From Collybiopsis luxurians FD-317 M1 (lineage: Eukaryota > Basidiomycota > Agaricomycetes > Agaricales > Omphalotaceae), in contig KN834788.1 in NCBI GenBank assembly GCA_000827265.1, positions 186,001 to 250,000 of the forward strand: a DNA stretch of 64,000 bases, given 5' to 3'. Positions within the stretch are counted from its first letter, which is position 1. Each line of letters begins with the position of its first letter. The notes beneath the pieces are model-generated. The model worked only from the letters and a program-made list of their open reading frames with translations, did no database searches and was not told where the DNA came from. Of this stretch, positions 23,201 through 34,819 are shown in pieces. Both the position numbers and the translations under genes were made by a program.

Positions 23201-23530
23201 TTACCCCCCTCCTACAGTCAATGTCCCAGAGACAATTTCAGTGAAGTTTTCATATGGTTGCCACAGAAGTGAGTGAAAGATTGTGGCTGAAATCTTTCGA
23301 GGTGCATTTGGATGAGCTTTGTAGAAATCAGATATTGCCTTGTCACTAGATCCTACCACACTATCTTTGTTTTCCCAGCTGTCATGGCTTTCATCATACC
23401 CTTTCCACCTAACCAAAAACTGTAACTTTTTCCAACATCCCCTCAACTGACTATCCAAAATCTGATCCACTTCATAGAACTCTTCTCCTTCTACTATCTC
23501 AGGCTCTGGTGGCAGTGGCTTTGTCCCATT
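23201..23530 (-). pseudogene. Ty3-3 chromodomain and C-terminal end of polyprotein
   Basis: YEVDQILDSQLRGCWKKLQF, then LVRWKGYDESHDSWENKDSV and AISDFYKAHP, is a well-formed chromodomain (aromatic residues Y, W and the WKGY..S..SWE core). It ends just before the polypurine tract. Chromodomains on integrase C-termini direct chromoviruses to heterochromatin. This segment is open; stops lie upstream towards the integrase. Confidence 0.92.
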
Positions 23531-24560
23531 GATTTCATTTCCCTTCCATGGTGCGAGTCAGTTGATGTGGATGTTGTCATGGATCTTCATCCAAGTGGGT
23601 AGGGCAAGGCAGTATGTGTGTAATCCTGTCTTCTTGACAATTTCAAATGGTCCAAGGCATCAGCTTCCCAGTTTCTCATTCTTTCATAGTATTTTGAGGT
23701 TGTTGATTGACAGCTATACTGCCTGTCCTACTTGAAACTCCTGTATCATCCCATCCACACTATCTCCTATGCACTGTTTGCTCATCTGTAGTGCTGCCTC
23801 TGCATCTTCCCTAGCATGTTGCAGCATTTCTAAGCATTGGTCTATCGATGGGTATGATTTCCAGCCTCCAATGGGGATGGTGAATTCTGGTGTATAACCA
23901 TAGAGGACTTTGAATGGGGAATGGTCATGTGCAAAGTGGATTTGGGAATTAATGACAAATTCACCAGTGGGCAGGAGGTGATCCCAATCATCTTGTTGGC
24001 AGCTGACATACATTCAGATATAGCACTCAATTTCCTGATTGGCATGTTCCGTCTGTCCATTGGTTTCTGGGTGGTAAGCTGTTGTAAAGGCAGATTCAAC
24101 TCCTAAACATTTTAGGAGTTGGCGCATGATGTCAGCAGCAAATTGGGGACCTCGATCAGAGATAAATCTCCTTGGAAGGCCATGAAGACAGAAAATTTCA
24201 CGATAGTAGAAGTTGGCCACTCCCTCGGCTGTGATTTCTGTGGTGGTTGGGAAGCAGTGGATCATTTTGGTATAATGGTCACTGAAGGTGATTACAGCAT
24301 TATGACCATCTTGAGTCATGGGAAGTTCCCCAATCAGATCAACTCTGATGTCCTGCCAGGGCCCAGCAAGCATTGGAAGAGGTTGGAGAGGAGACAAGTG
24401 ATGGGGATTGAGTTGTTTCTGCTGACAGGTGTTGCATCCTTCTACATATTTGTCCACAAATGAGCGCATTGCTGGCCACCAAAAATGTCAGCTAATGAGT
24501 TCTAGTGTCCGATGTTTTCCAGGATGGCCAGCTGTTGGTGCATCATGACTCTGCACCACT
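23531..24560 (-). pseudogene. Ty3-3 integrase
   Basis: The zinc-binding part (SHDAPTAGHPGKHRTLELIS followed by [11 protein letters not shown]) is the HHCC domain. The catalytic core has Asp in RVDLIGELP, Asp in FISDRGPQF and Glu in [10 protein letters not shown], so all three DDE residues are kept. It continues through LLPTGEFVINSQIHFAHDHS and YGYTPEF to the GPF-like SxCLGPFEIVKK. In-frame stops (between IECYI and MYVSC near 24014, and after VGQAV at 23714) and others near 23640-23680 inactivate it. Confidence 0.92.
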
Positions 24561-26172
24561 ACTGCTCTTCTCAACTCCATGTCAGGTGGAACATATGCTT
24601 TCCCTTGGTAATACACAATACCCTCTTCTTCTTTCCATTCTGCCAGTCCTCCTGTGAGCTTCTGTGGCCCTTTGAGCTTCTTTAATCCTTCTAATACCTC
24701 TGATTCCCTTTTGCTAGCAGTCCAGATGCAGTCTTGTAGTGGGTTCTGGAAAAGGACCATTGTCGAGGCTTGGATGAAATGTTCTGGACATAATACTGTC
24801 TGTTCTTGGTTGTCCTTGGTGTTGTTTATCTGAAGATTGGGCATGCGGGAAAGAGCATCAGCCTGTGTATTAGATTTTCCTGCACAATGTTTAAGTTTGA
24901 AATCAAACCAAGAGAGCCACAGAGCCCATTGCGCTTGTTGTCGACTAAGGTCCTGTGCATTTCTCCAGAATTCTAAATTTTGATGATCAGTTATGATTTC
25001 AAATGGTTCTGGTAATCCTTCCAGGAAGCTCCTCCAGTCCTTCAATGCTTCTATGATAGCCAACATTTCTCAATCATAGATTTCATAGTTTCGCTCAGCC
25101 AGATCCATAGAGGCTGATCTGAATGCTACCAGGTGCCACAGTTCATCTTCTTGTTGTTGCTGAAGTGTACCTCCAGTTGCAAATCCTGATACATCTACTT
25201 CAATTCGTGTAGGGCAGTTTGGGTCCCAGAGTGCAAGAATTGGTGAGGAGATGAAAGCTTCTTTTAGTGATTGAAATGCATCTTGTTGTTCTGTTCCCCA
25301 ATTCCATTTGGTGTCTTTCCAGGTTAGGTCATTAAGAGGTCAGGCTTTCTTTGCAAATCCTTCAATGAATCTCCAGTAGAAATTAGCAAAACCTAAGAAT
25401 CTGCACAAATCATGAAGGCATGTGGGGCTAGGCCAATTTCGGACCGCTTCCACCTTTACTGGATCCATACATACTTATCCTTCTCCAATGACTAACCCTA
25501 AGTATTCAATAGATGACCATTTGAATTTGCACTTTTCAGGCTGTAAATAAAGGTCATGCTGAGCAAGGCATTTTAGGACTTCGTGGACCAAAGTCCTATG
25601 TTCTTCCAGGGTCTCAGTGAAGATAAGGATGTCATCAAGGTACACTGCAACTTTTCCAGTGGCAATTAAGTCAGCAAACATCAAGTTCATAAGAGCTTGG
25701 AACATAGCTGGAGAATTTGTTAAACCAAAGTACATGACCAAGGGCTCAATTGAAAGTCCTCTGTTGGTTGCAAATGCAGCTTTCCATTCATGATCCTTCT
25801 TAATCTGGACATTATTATATCCCCATTGAACATCAAATTTGGTGAAAATTTTGGATTTCTGGAGTCAGTTAATGATGTCAGTTACCAGTGGGAGAGGATA
25901 ACAATTCTTTACTGTGTATTCATTGAGTCGACAATAGTCTTGGACAAACTGAAGCTTTCCATCTTTCTTCTTTACAAAGAATACTGGGGAGGCTAGTGAT
26001 GATTTAGAGGGACAGATATAACCTTTATGTAGGTTTTCTTCTAGAAAATGATCCAGCTCTTCCTGTTCATTTGGTGACATTGGATAGATTTTGGTGTGCA
26101 TATTTTTGGGAGCATCAGGTCATAACTCAATGGCATGGTCCCAGGGTTTGTGTTCTGGTAAACATTCCAATT
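24488..26172 (-). pseudogene. Ty3-3 reverse transcriptase and RNase H
   Basis: Resumes right after the Ty3-2 insertion with KVFSEKELECLPEHKPWDHA, then [35 protein letters not shown], the intact catalytic motif VYLDDILIFTE (about 25645), LGLVIGEG and [20 protein letters not shown]. RNase H follows: RIEVDVSGFATGG, AFRSASMDLAERNYEIYD and ITDHQNLEFW, then DALSRMPN. About five single stops (for example before LQKSK, VCMDP, PLNDL and EMLAI) replace Gln or Arg codons, consistent with C-to-T changes. The frame is otherwise continuous. Confidence 0.93.
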
Positions 26173-26194
26173 CCTTTTCAGAAAAGACTTTAGC

Positions 26195-26890
26195 TGTTAG
26201 GACCTTTACTACCTTTGTTGTTAGAAGCTTGTAGCAGGTTCAATGAATAGAAAGTATTTTATTATACCACAGCCAAGACAGAATATGCAATGGGGAGTCG
26301 CTACATACGACAGGTGAATGAGTCCTGTACAGTTTTGGTATTGGGTGTGGAGGAATGATCCTCGAGTGTCAAATAATAAATCTAGTAGCTTGGTGCAACT
26401 AGAAATAGTATATCGAAAGAACTCATTAAGATGGTATTAACAAGGGTTGACTCGGGAGGTTCATGACTCAGTGTCTGTTTACCCTATGAGATGGAATATT
26501 CGAAAGGCTACGGCAGTCAAATAGTCTTGTTGATTGGTTCGACAAGTGAGAAGTGGATATGCCAGTGACTCGGTGTCAATGGGGTTTGCTCGACTCAGTG
26601 TTAAGCAGAATAATATTATAGACTAGTGAACAAGAGAACAGAAACAACACAGATCAAGATAGTTCAGGTAATAACAGCATTATCATGAGAGATGTAGGTA
26701 CGAGGCTTTTATACTCTGCAGGAGGACATGTGGTCTTGTGAATAAGAATTGGAATGGTTAACTGGTTAGTTCATCTTGAGAAATGCGTGTTGGATTTGGG
26801 GAGTCTGGATTGAATGGTAGAACTTATTATTGAGTTGTGTGGTGGGTGTACTGGTTGGAAAGAGCGGAAAAAATAGCGTAGGGCATAACA
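26195..26890 (-). repeat. Ty3-2 3' LTR (696 bp)
   Basis: Plus-strand ends TGTTAGGACC and GGGCATAACA. On the minus strand it is preceded by the polypurine tract GGAGGGGGTAA (26891-26901 complement). Differences from the other LTR that I checked are all transitions. Because the antisense genes start about 200 bp beyond it (27087), this LTR probably also serves as their promoter region. Confidence 0.95.
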
Positions 26891-27086
26891 TTACCCCCTC
26901 CAAGGTCCTTGAGCCCTCGAAAGGATGCGTAGCTTTTGATGCGACACAGTGTTGTGACTGCCGCGCCATCAGATTAAGTTTTGATGTGCCGACTGCCGAG
27001 TTTTGATTGAAAACTCTAAGTCCAAAGGCCTTATAAAGCTGGCACTCTGGGTTTTTGAGTCATTTTCCTCTCTTCCTTCAACCACT

Positions 27087-29003
27087 ATGTCTGCTTTGCA
27101 ATCGTTCCCTGACCAACCAGCTGCCTCTTCCAGTAATTCGGGAGGTTCAAGGCCTCGGATTATTTTCAAATTTCCCCAAGCTGTCCAACCAGTGTCAGCC
27201 ATTCCTCTTTCCACTTCCCTTCCTTCTGTTCCTCCTGCAGCCAAGAAGATGCGACATGTGGCATTCGAACGTAGTTTGCTCCTCGAGTATCCCTCTGTCC
27301 TGGTTTCCGCCAGTACCCCTTCTTCCCTTCCTTCGAATGTCCAATCCATCTATGATGACACATATCTCGCCAATTCAAGTCTGGAGGTTTTGGAACAGGT
27401 CCCTGATGACGAGTGGTGTAAGATATTTGCACTCTACCCCTCTTGCGAGTATTGTGCTTCGCATAATCTTCAATCCTCCTGCTCCCTTCATTCAAATTCC
27501 CTCTCCTGTGCCACTTGCAAGATGAACTACCTGACAAGCAAGAAATTTTGTTCATTCAAAAGCATCTTCCAACTCCTACAATTCCATGTCCTTGCGAAGC
27601 TTCCCCTTGTCGTTGCCTATTGCTTTGTGTCGAGTTGCAGGAACTTTGTCATTTGGGACAAGGAATGGGCTGCCCTAACAACTGGGCTACATGATTACCC
27701 TTATTATCGCGAACATCTGGAGGAGCTGGGATTGGCGTCGGAGAAACTGAGGGCTCAAGAGGGCAAAAGGAAAGCAGGTAAGTCCAATGAGTCTGTGATA
27801 GGATAAGTACTCATCATCATTCTAGTTGTCTCCTCGAATGCTTTTCGAAAGAGTCAGCTCCTTCGGCAGGAGAGGGTGCATTTAGGGGAGCCGAGTCGCA
27901 AGCAAGTTGTTCTGGCTCTGTCTCATAAAGGAAAGGAGGTTGTTTGTGACCCCGTAAATGTCAACGTCAAGATGGAGGCTCCTGACACCATGGATTCCAT
28001 GGATTTGGACTACCCAGAGGAGGTCCCTCCTACATCTGCTCCCATTCCTGCAGCACCTGCTTCCGCTCCAATGAAGTCTACAGTCATTTGGAAAGTCAAC
28101 AATAGGTGGTCTTATCGTGAGGTTTCTGGTGTAAAGACTTGGTTTTTTGAACCTCAAGTTGTCAAACCGGTTCCTTCTGACAGTTCTATCCCATCTCGAG
28201 ATGAGAGTAAGTTTTCTCTTTTTTCTTTGAACGTTGTTTTTACTCCTATGGTCATCCTAACTAACTCCGTTTTTAGTGATTCAAACTGCAATTGAACACG
28301 TCGTTACATGGATTGCTGAATTATTGTCTGGTCTTGGTAAGAAGATGATAGAGCAAGATCTCTGGGCATTAGCGGATGGGATGATTCAAGGTGTTTTTAA
28401 TGAACTCGAGGAGCAACTGGTGAGTAACTTCTTTATTTCCAGTTTTTCATTGTATCGCTAATTGTTTCGACATTCCCTTTATAGAATCATCCTTCTTCTG
28501 AACCTCCCACCCCATTCTCAAATTACAGGTTAACCCAGTTCGTCGAGTCCCTCTCAATGATCAACTTGTCCTCCGCCAGTATTGTTGATGCTCAGCAAGA
28601 TGAGCTCCTCCGAGTCTATCGGGAGTATCACACTTTGTTGCAGAAGTCAGATGGTTTGGAGACTGAGAATCTCCATTTGAAGGAGCAAGTGTCCTCATGA
28701 GACAGCCAGTTGCAGGAAAAGGATGAGGAACTGACCCATCTGAAATCCTTTGTGAGGCATTTCAAGGGTGACGCTCAGTCAACGGTGAGTTTCTCCCTTC
28801 TTGTTCGACTGACTTAGGGTTTAATGGAATTTTTGTAAGAGGCTCAACAGTTAAGGGGAGCAATGGAATCTTGGGATAGTGAGATAGAGGAGTTGAAAAA
28901 GAAGTTGGCTGCAAGTGAGGAGGCCCATCAAGTCACAGCAGAGGAGTCGAAGTCGCGAGATGAAGAACTTGCCCAACTTCAACAGCTTTTTGAGTCAGTC
29001 TGA
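27087..29003 (+). CDS. Antisense gene A of Ty3-2: Cys-cluster/coiled-coil protein, five exons
   Basis: Not a known family to me. Exons 27087-27777, 27826-28206, 28277-28419, 28485 to about 28792 and about 28846-29003 join in frame across canonical GT..AG introns of 48-70 nt. N-terminal Ser/Pro-rich part (MSALQSFPDQPAASSSNSGG, then SRPRIIFKFPQ). A Cys cluster (CEYCASHNLQSSC then SCATCK, about residues 131-157). A Pro/Ala-rich middle (PPTSAPIPAAPASAP). A C-terminal heptad-like coiled coil (ELTHLKSFVRHF, EIEELKKKLAASEEAHQVT). One in-frame TGA (28698-28700) replaces an expected CGA. It lies inside the retrotransposon, opposite to gag-pol. The preserved splice structure argues for a real gene rather than chance. 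Confidence 0.7.
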
Positions 29004-29354
29004 GGGCAGTTTGCTGCTGCCTCACCTACAAAGCCTTCTTCCAGTAGTTCCTAGGACCTTCGGCTTGTAGATTTCCTGTATATCGATAGATCCCTATTCT
29101 GAATTTTTTGTACTTCCCTTCCTTAATTAAATCTTTTTCTTTTTTGGGCCCCTCCTTTGTGTGAATAAGAAATTGCCCCGGGTTCGAAATAATAGATCTC
29201 CTGAGAATTGAAGTATTCAAAAATTTCCATGAGGCGTATGCATGTGGCTGCACATTTTGTTCCTTATTAGGTTCATATCGGGCATCCTTGTCTCAATAAA
29301 AGGACACTTTTTCAAGACTCTTTCCCTATCCTCATTTCGAGATCCTCCCTTGTC

Positions 29355-30193
29355 ATGTCTTCCCCTTCTCCCTTTGACTCTGCTTCATTCCTAGATCATC
29401 TCGCTGATGCTGCTGGACTGCAGAGGGTTGTCGAGGGTCAATCCAATGAGATCCACAAGTTGCGAGAACTCTTGAGTCAAACTACGCAGGAATTTGCTGA
29501 TAAGATGCTCGAGTTGTCTGTATGTCTTTTCAACTCATCGTAGGGTTTCCATGGCTCACTGATCCTTCCTAGCGAGATGCCCAGGAAGCCAGATATCTTC
29601 ATGAAACTGCTGAAGTGACCATTAAGGAGCAAGATCAGGTTATTAAGGAGTTGCGAGACTCTCTTGTCGAGTCCCACAACCTCCAACTGGCTGCTGAAGC
29701 TTTGGCCCAGGGGTGTGGAGTTGAATTATCTTGATTTCACAGCATTTACGAGGAGCTTCGTTGTCTCTTGAATATTGGAGATCTGCCCTTGGAACCAGTA
29801 ACTACTAGCACCGTTGCCCCTATGGACATATGGGGTGGTCCTTCATCTGAATCCTTTCCTTTTGAGACAAAGAGTGACTCCACTCCTGATTCCCTATCCA
29901 ATTTCATTCCTTCTCTCGATACCACTTCCCTTCCCAGTACTCTTGTCAAGACTTGCAATACATCTCCTGTAGTGATCTTTTCATCTGGTCACCCTAATGC
30001 CTACTTTGTTTGCACCGGGGAGGATCCTTTGACCTATTCATTGGTTGAGAAGAATGAAGATGAATTGGCAGATCCCAGCCTCCATATGGCTCTGTCCTTG
30101 CAGGATATACAGGAGCAGATGGAGATCGAGTGTGTTGAAGATTTATATGCCCAGGAACTGGAGGAAGTATTTGGAATCCCTTTCAACATTTGA
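29355..30193 (+). CDS. Antisense gene B of Ty3-2: coiled-coil, acidic C-terminus
   Basis: Starts MSSPSPFDSASFLDHLADAA. A coiled coil (VEGQSNEIHKLRELLSQTTQ) runs into an intron GT..AG (29521-29573), and the coil resumes (VIKEQDQ-like TIKEQDQVIKELRDSLVESH). After an in-frame TGA at about 29731 the frame stays open: DLPLEPVTTSTVAPMDIWGG, then the acidic ending EDELADPSLHMALSLQDIQE and VEDLYAQELEEVFGIPFNI. It could be a second gene or the second half of gene A. Function unknown. Placement 350 bp downstream on the same strand suggests co-transcription from the LTR at 26195-26890. Confidence 0.6.
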
Positions 30194-30438
30194 GCCAAAC
30201 ATGATGAATTAAGCGAGTCGTCCTTTGACTAGTCCTTCCATTCCAGCCTTCTGTACCTGTATATCCCAATCTATGCCCACTGTATGCTTTATTTCCCTGA
30301 AATAGAATTGTGAATTTGTTATGGTTTTTGATAATAATAAAGAGAAACGTGTCGAGAAATTGGAAACAAAAACTTGAAGTATTGCTTTTACCCCCCCTTT
30401 AAGGTAGAGGTTTTGATTTTGAGAGTCATTTCTCCCAA

Positions 30439-30834
30439 TTAAATGACAGCTTCAGCTGCCTGTCTCAACTCCCTTTCTTCCTCGTCTCGCAGGGCTAGGC
30501 TTTTGAGTTCTTTGAGGAGCTCGAGAGGTAACTTTTGTTTCCTCAGATGTGCTTTCTCCCACTCGCGAATCAAATCAATACTTCCTACCATACCTTTCCA
30601 GGAAATCCAAGATTCCTCATTGTACCCTTTCCATTTGATTAAATATTGGACTCCTCTGTCCATTTCTCCTGTTGGACGACTATCTTTTATCGATTCAACC
30701 TCATATTCTGGTTCCCCTTTGATGTAGATTGGTGGGGGAGGCAATATGACTCGCTGGAAAGGATCCAGGTGGTGGGGTTTTAGTCTATCAACATGGAATA
30801 CATTGTGGATTCATTGTAGGTCCCCTGGTAACTT
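30439..30834 (-). pseudogene. Ty3-2 chromodomain
   Basis: PEYEVESIKDSRPTGEMDRG, then VQYLIKWKGYNEESWISWKG and LIREWEKAH, form a canonical chromodomain followed by a charged helix rich in Leu, Lys and Glu. It is the C-terminus of the integrase polyprotein. The segment between it and the integrase (30745-30837) contains LPGDLQ..HNVFHVDRLKPH-like sequence and a stop. Confidence 0.92.
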
Positions 30835-30837
30835 GAG

Positions 30838-31880
30838 TCAATACACGTGAGATCCTATTTTATTGAGTATTGTATAGGGTCCTGTCCACTTGTGATCCAA
30901 TTTTTTAGTAGGCCTTCTTGTTTGGATGTTACCCATATCCAACCAGACTTGGTCGCCCTTTTTCCAATCAGGATTTCTGGCACGGTGGTGATTGAACTGA
31001 TTCACTGCTGCCTTGTTTGCTTTGTATATTTGTTGTTTTAAATATTTGTGTACTTCTTTTAACTTGGTAGCATACTGGTTTGCTTCTGAGTTGTTCACCT
31101 TTGATAGGTTAATCGAAAGTTTTAGATGATATCCTTTATTAGCAAAGAAGGGTGTTAATCCTGTAGTTGAATGGGGAGTGTTGTTGTATATGAATTCTGC
31201 GATAGGTAATAAGGCATCCCAGTCATCTTGGTCATAAGATGTATAGATTCTTAAGTATCCTTTGAGGCTTTGATTAGTTCTCTCTGTCTGTCCATCCATT
31301 TGAGGGTGATATGCCATCAAGAGACAAGACTTGATACCAAGTATCTTACACAATTCCTTCCAAAACTGGGAGATGAACAAGCTTCCCCGATCCAAGACAA
31401 TATCCACTGGTAGCCCATGTTTTGTGAATACATTTTTGAGGAATAGTCTTGCAAAATCCTTTGCAGTGTCTGTTGTGTGGCAGGGAATATAGATGGCATG
31501 TTTTGTGAGCCAATCTACTACTACTAGGATTGCGTCAAATTGTTCCTTTCCTGCTTTCAGGAGTTGTACTATATGGTCCATTGAAATTGAGCTCCAGGGT
31601 CTTTGCCCAATGGGTAGAGGTTTTAGATTCCCATATCGGAGAGTCCTTCTAGCCTTGGATCTTATACAAGTATGGCAGCTTTGTACGTAGTGATGTATGT
31701 CCTTGCTGCTTCCTTTCCATAAGAACAATTGATTGAGTATCTTTTTTGTTTTCTTCTTGCCCAGATGTCCTCTGAGTGCGTGATCGTGATAGGCAGATAA
31801 TACATCTCATCAAAGGTCTGTGTTGTTAGGGACATATATACAACCTTGTCATTTAAGTAACCCATTTTTGAATACCACAT
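30838..31880 (-). pseudogene. Ty3-2 integrase, DDE triad intact
   Basis: Zinc-binding half: HYVQSCHTCIRSKARR (CX2C), with the upstream His pair about 31740-31790. Catalytic Asp in SISMDHIVQLL, Asp in DIVLDRGSLFIS, Glu in DGQTERTNQSLKGY with about 35-residue spacing. Then LLPIAEFIYNNTPHSTTGLT, FFANKGYHLKLS and the GPYTI-type end WTGPYTILNKIG. The main frame (31728-30838) has no stop over 296 codons. Integrase inserts the cDNA into chromatin. It is close to the homologous region of Ty3-1. Confidence 0.93.
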
Positions 31881-32130
31881 TTTTACTCTTTCCTTCTCAA
31901 ATCTGCTTTATTGTGTCTCCCATGAATTTGTCTTGTTCTGCCTTTCGAATCCATTCTAATAACAAATCCTCATTCAAAAGCAATGCTGCATTGAGTCATT
32001 CCAGAGGAATCAATATTTGTTCTCTTCCTGCTCTAGCAGAGTCCCTATCAATTCCTTTCTTTGGGTATACATCTGCTCGTCTCATCAAAGCATCTGGTTT
32101 TGCTCCCAAAGTTCCTGGTCTATAGTTGAT

Positions 32131-33428
32131 TCAGAAGTTGAATCCTGATAATGCCTCTGACCACCTCGCCTGTCTCGCCAACAGCTGTTTGGTAGTTGTA
32201 AACCACTGCAGGTTATTGTGATCAGAATAAACTTGGATTTGGAATCTCGAACTGTCACAATAGGCTCTCCAAACTTTAAAACATTCCATGATAGCCAGTA
32301 GTTCTTTGTCGTAAATATTGTAATTTATTTCCACTGGTATCATGGATTGAGTATGAAAAGCAATCGGATGTATTTCTCCAGTTTTCAGATCCAGTTGAGA
32401 CAATATTCCTGCTATTGCCCAATCTGATGCATCACATTCCAGAATAATCAGAAGTTCTGGGTTGAAATGTTGTAGCACTGGGGCATGTGTAAAGGCATTT
32501 TTTAATAAATTGAAACACCTTTGACATGACTCATCCCAATGCCAAATGGCATCCTTTTGCAGTAGTGACATTAGGGCTTTCATTATGCCGCTGTAATTGT
32601 CAATAAATCTGCGATAGAAATTTGCAAAACCCAAGAATGACTGCAGTTCTTTTATATTCCATGGAACTGGCCAAGATGTTATGGCTTTGACTTTGGACTG
32701 ATCCATCGATACCCCTTTGGGATTTATTATTACCCCCAAATATTCAACTGTGTCTGTATCGAAACTGCATTTTTCTGGTTTTGCATGTAGGTGGTTGTCT
32801 TGTAGCCTTTGTAATACCTTTCGGACTTGTTCCTCATGGGTTTTTTTGTCATCTGAATAAATGAGAATGTTGTCCAAGTAAATAACCATGCATACATCCA
32901 GTAAATCATGGAAAATGTTGTTCATAAAAAATTGGAAAGCCGAAGGGGCATTTGTTAACCCAAAAGGCATGACCAACATTTCGTAGGATCTGTATCGCAT
33001 ACGAAACACTGTTTTCCACTCATGGCCTTCCGCTATTCAGACATTGTTATATCCTGCTCTCAAATTGAGTTTCGTAAAATATTTTGCCCTTCGTAGTTGG
33101 TCAACAAGTGGGCCTATAAGGGGTAAGGGATACCTATTCTTTCTTGTGATTCAATTTAAGGCCTGATAGTCAACACAAAGCCTTAGGCTTCCATCCTTCT
33201 TTTTTATGAATAGAATAGAACTGGAGCCCCAGCAGGCAAGTTGGAGGCTCTAATAAACCCTTTCCCTAGCATATCATTGATATAATCCTTTAGGGCTTTT
33301 AGTTCTGTTTCCAACATGTTATAGAGTTTCCCAAAGGGAGGGGCTGAGTCCCCTTCTGTCTCGATTTTTAAATTGTATGGACAGTGTGGAGGTAAGACCT
33401 TCGCCTCTCCTGGGGAGAACACGTCCAA
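32131..33428 (-). pseudogene. Ty3-2 reverse transcriptase/RNase H with YLDN active site
   Basis: The RT N-terminus lies at 33204-33428 (YNLKIETEGDSAPPFGKLYN, DMLGKGFIRASNLPAGAP). After a frameshift come KKKDGSLRLCVDYQALN and, from 33009, MPFGLTNAPSAFQFFMNN. The catalytic motif reads VIYLDNILIYSDD, i.e. YLDN instead of YLDD (about 32885). Thumb LGVIINPKGVSMDQ and [18 protein letters not shown] are good. RNase [56 protein letters not shown]. Loss of the second catalytic Asp plus stops at about 33040-33170 make it inactive. Confidence 0.93.
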
Positions 33429-33434
33429 GAAGTC

Positions 33435-34560
33435 TCAATACTTCTCAGGAACATGTTTGAGTATTTCTTCTTTGTCTTTTTGAGATTCTCCAGTCTCTGC
33501 TTCTGTCAGAAGTTTTTCTGTAGCTTCCCTATTTCCTCGAATCGACTTGTGAGTTGCAGATTTTTCCGTATTAGTGATATCATCATTATTCACTTGATTC
33601 AAGACTGTGGTGATATGGAGGAAATAGGCAGGCATCCCATCTCATATTATAGTGTCCATTGCAGCTGCACTGATGAGACTTACTGCCTTGCCTGGGAGGT
33701 TTGGACCCATTCTCCTTTCAACCTTTTCAGGTTTTCCTATCTTCATCCCTCATTTTGTACATTTTCTCCATTGCTGGAGTGCAGAGGTTTTTGAGATATT
33801 TAATACCCTTGTCAACAGGCCTTGTGGAATAGAATCCTGATGCAATTTTCCAACTCGTTTATTTATCCACCTCCATTTCTGCTTGTATGCTGGCAGTTTT
33901 GAACTTCTTTTGTCACTCCTTTCTGCCCAAGCTTTCAATGCTTTCTCAGAGTAACCATTTCCATTTTCCCCTATATTGTATTTATTTTTCCATTTTTTGA
34001 GATCCTTGTCGTAATCATTAGCCCAATTCATATAAAGCAACCATTCATTGAATTCCAAAACTGATGAGTCTACATCCACATTTTCTTGTTCATTATAGGC
34101 TGATTCATGTTGCGAGTCAGGGATTGATGTATCCTGCTTCTCGCTAGTATTCAAGTTCCATGTACCAGTGAACGAATCAACTAGTGAAGCTGAAATCTGT
34201 TCTCTTCCTTGGAATGTCAAAGTTAAATCCTTCCAATTTATTTCAGGATTGAATTCTTTGAGCCATGGTAAACCTAACACGATAGGAGCCGTTGGGTGTA
34301 GTTGGGTTATTAGGAATTCAACTGTTTGAATTGAACTGTCAGCGAAGCTGATAGTATCTTTAAAAATTTTTGTTATATCCCCTGCCGAAGTTGGCTGTCC
34401 ATCAAATAATTCAAGTGGAATTGGAGTATCTAAATCAGAGATATTTTTGGGAATTTTTCTGCAAGGTTTTTATCAATAAAAGAACAAGTTGCGCCCAAAT
34501 CAATAAGAGTATTATAGCTTAGATTTTCGGAATCGGAGAAGGGGAAACATGTCAAGATGA
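33435..34560 (-). pseudogene. Ty3-2 protease region
   Basis: On the minus strand TLIDLGATCSFIDKNL (about 34520-34475) corresponds to the aspartic-protease active site, but the expected D-S-G reads D-L-G. Next, MLGLPWLKEFNPEINWKDLT (from 34280) is the conserved protease end. The remaining 500 bp is a charged linker (EKALKAWAERSDKRSSKLPA) to the RT. Several frame breaks. Confidence 0.85.
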
Positions 34561-34819
34561 GAAATGAGTTGTTAGAGTGAGATGAGAGACAAGCTGGGGA
34601 TGTTTTTTCTATTACTGCCCCACGACAGACCGCTTGAGCAGGGTTTTTTGGATTCCAGGCTGCTCTCAGTGTGTCTCTGGAATCCCCTCCGCTTTTCCTG
34701 AGTCATTTTCTATCTCAACATTCCAAATCTCGTCGTTAGGCAGGTCCCCTTCTAGAGTAAAGGTTGCAGCCCTCAACTGGTCACTTTGTTGATTGTTTAT
34801 ACTCGAAGTTCCATTTTTT

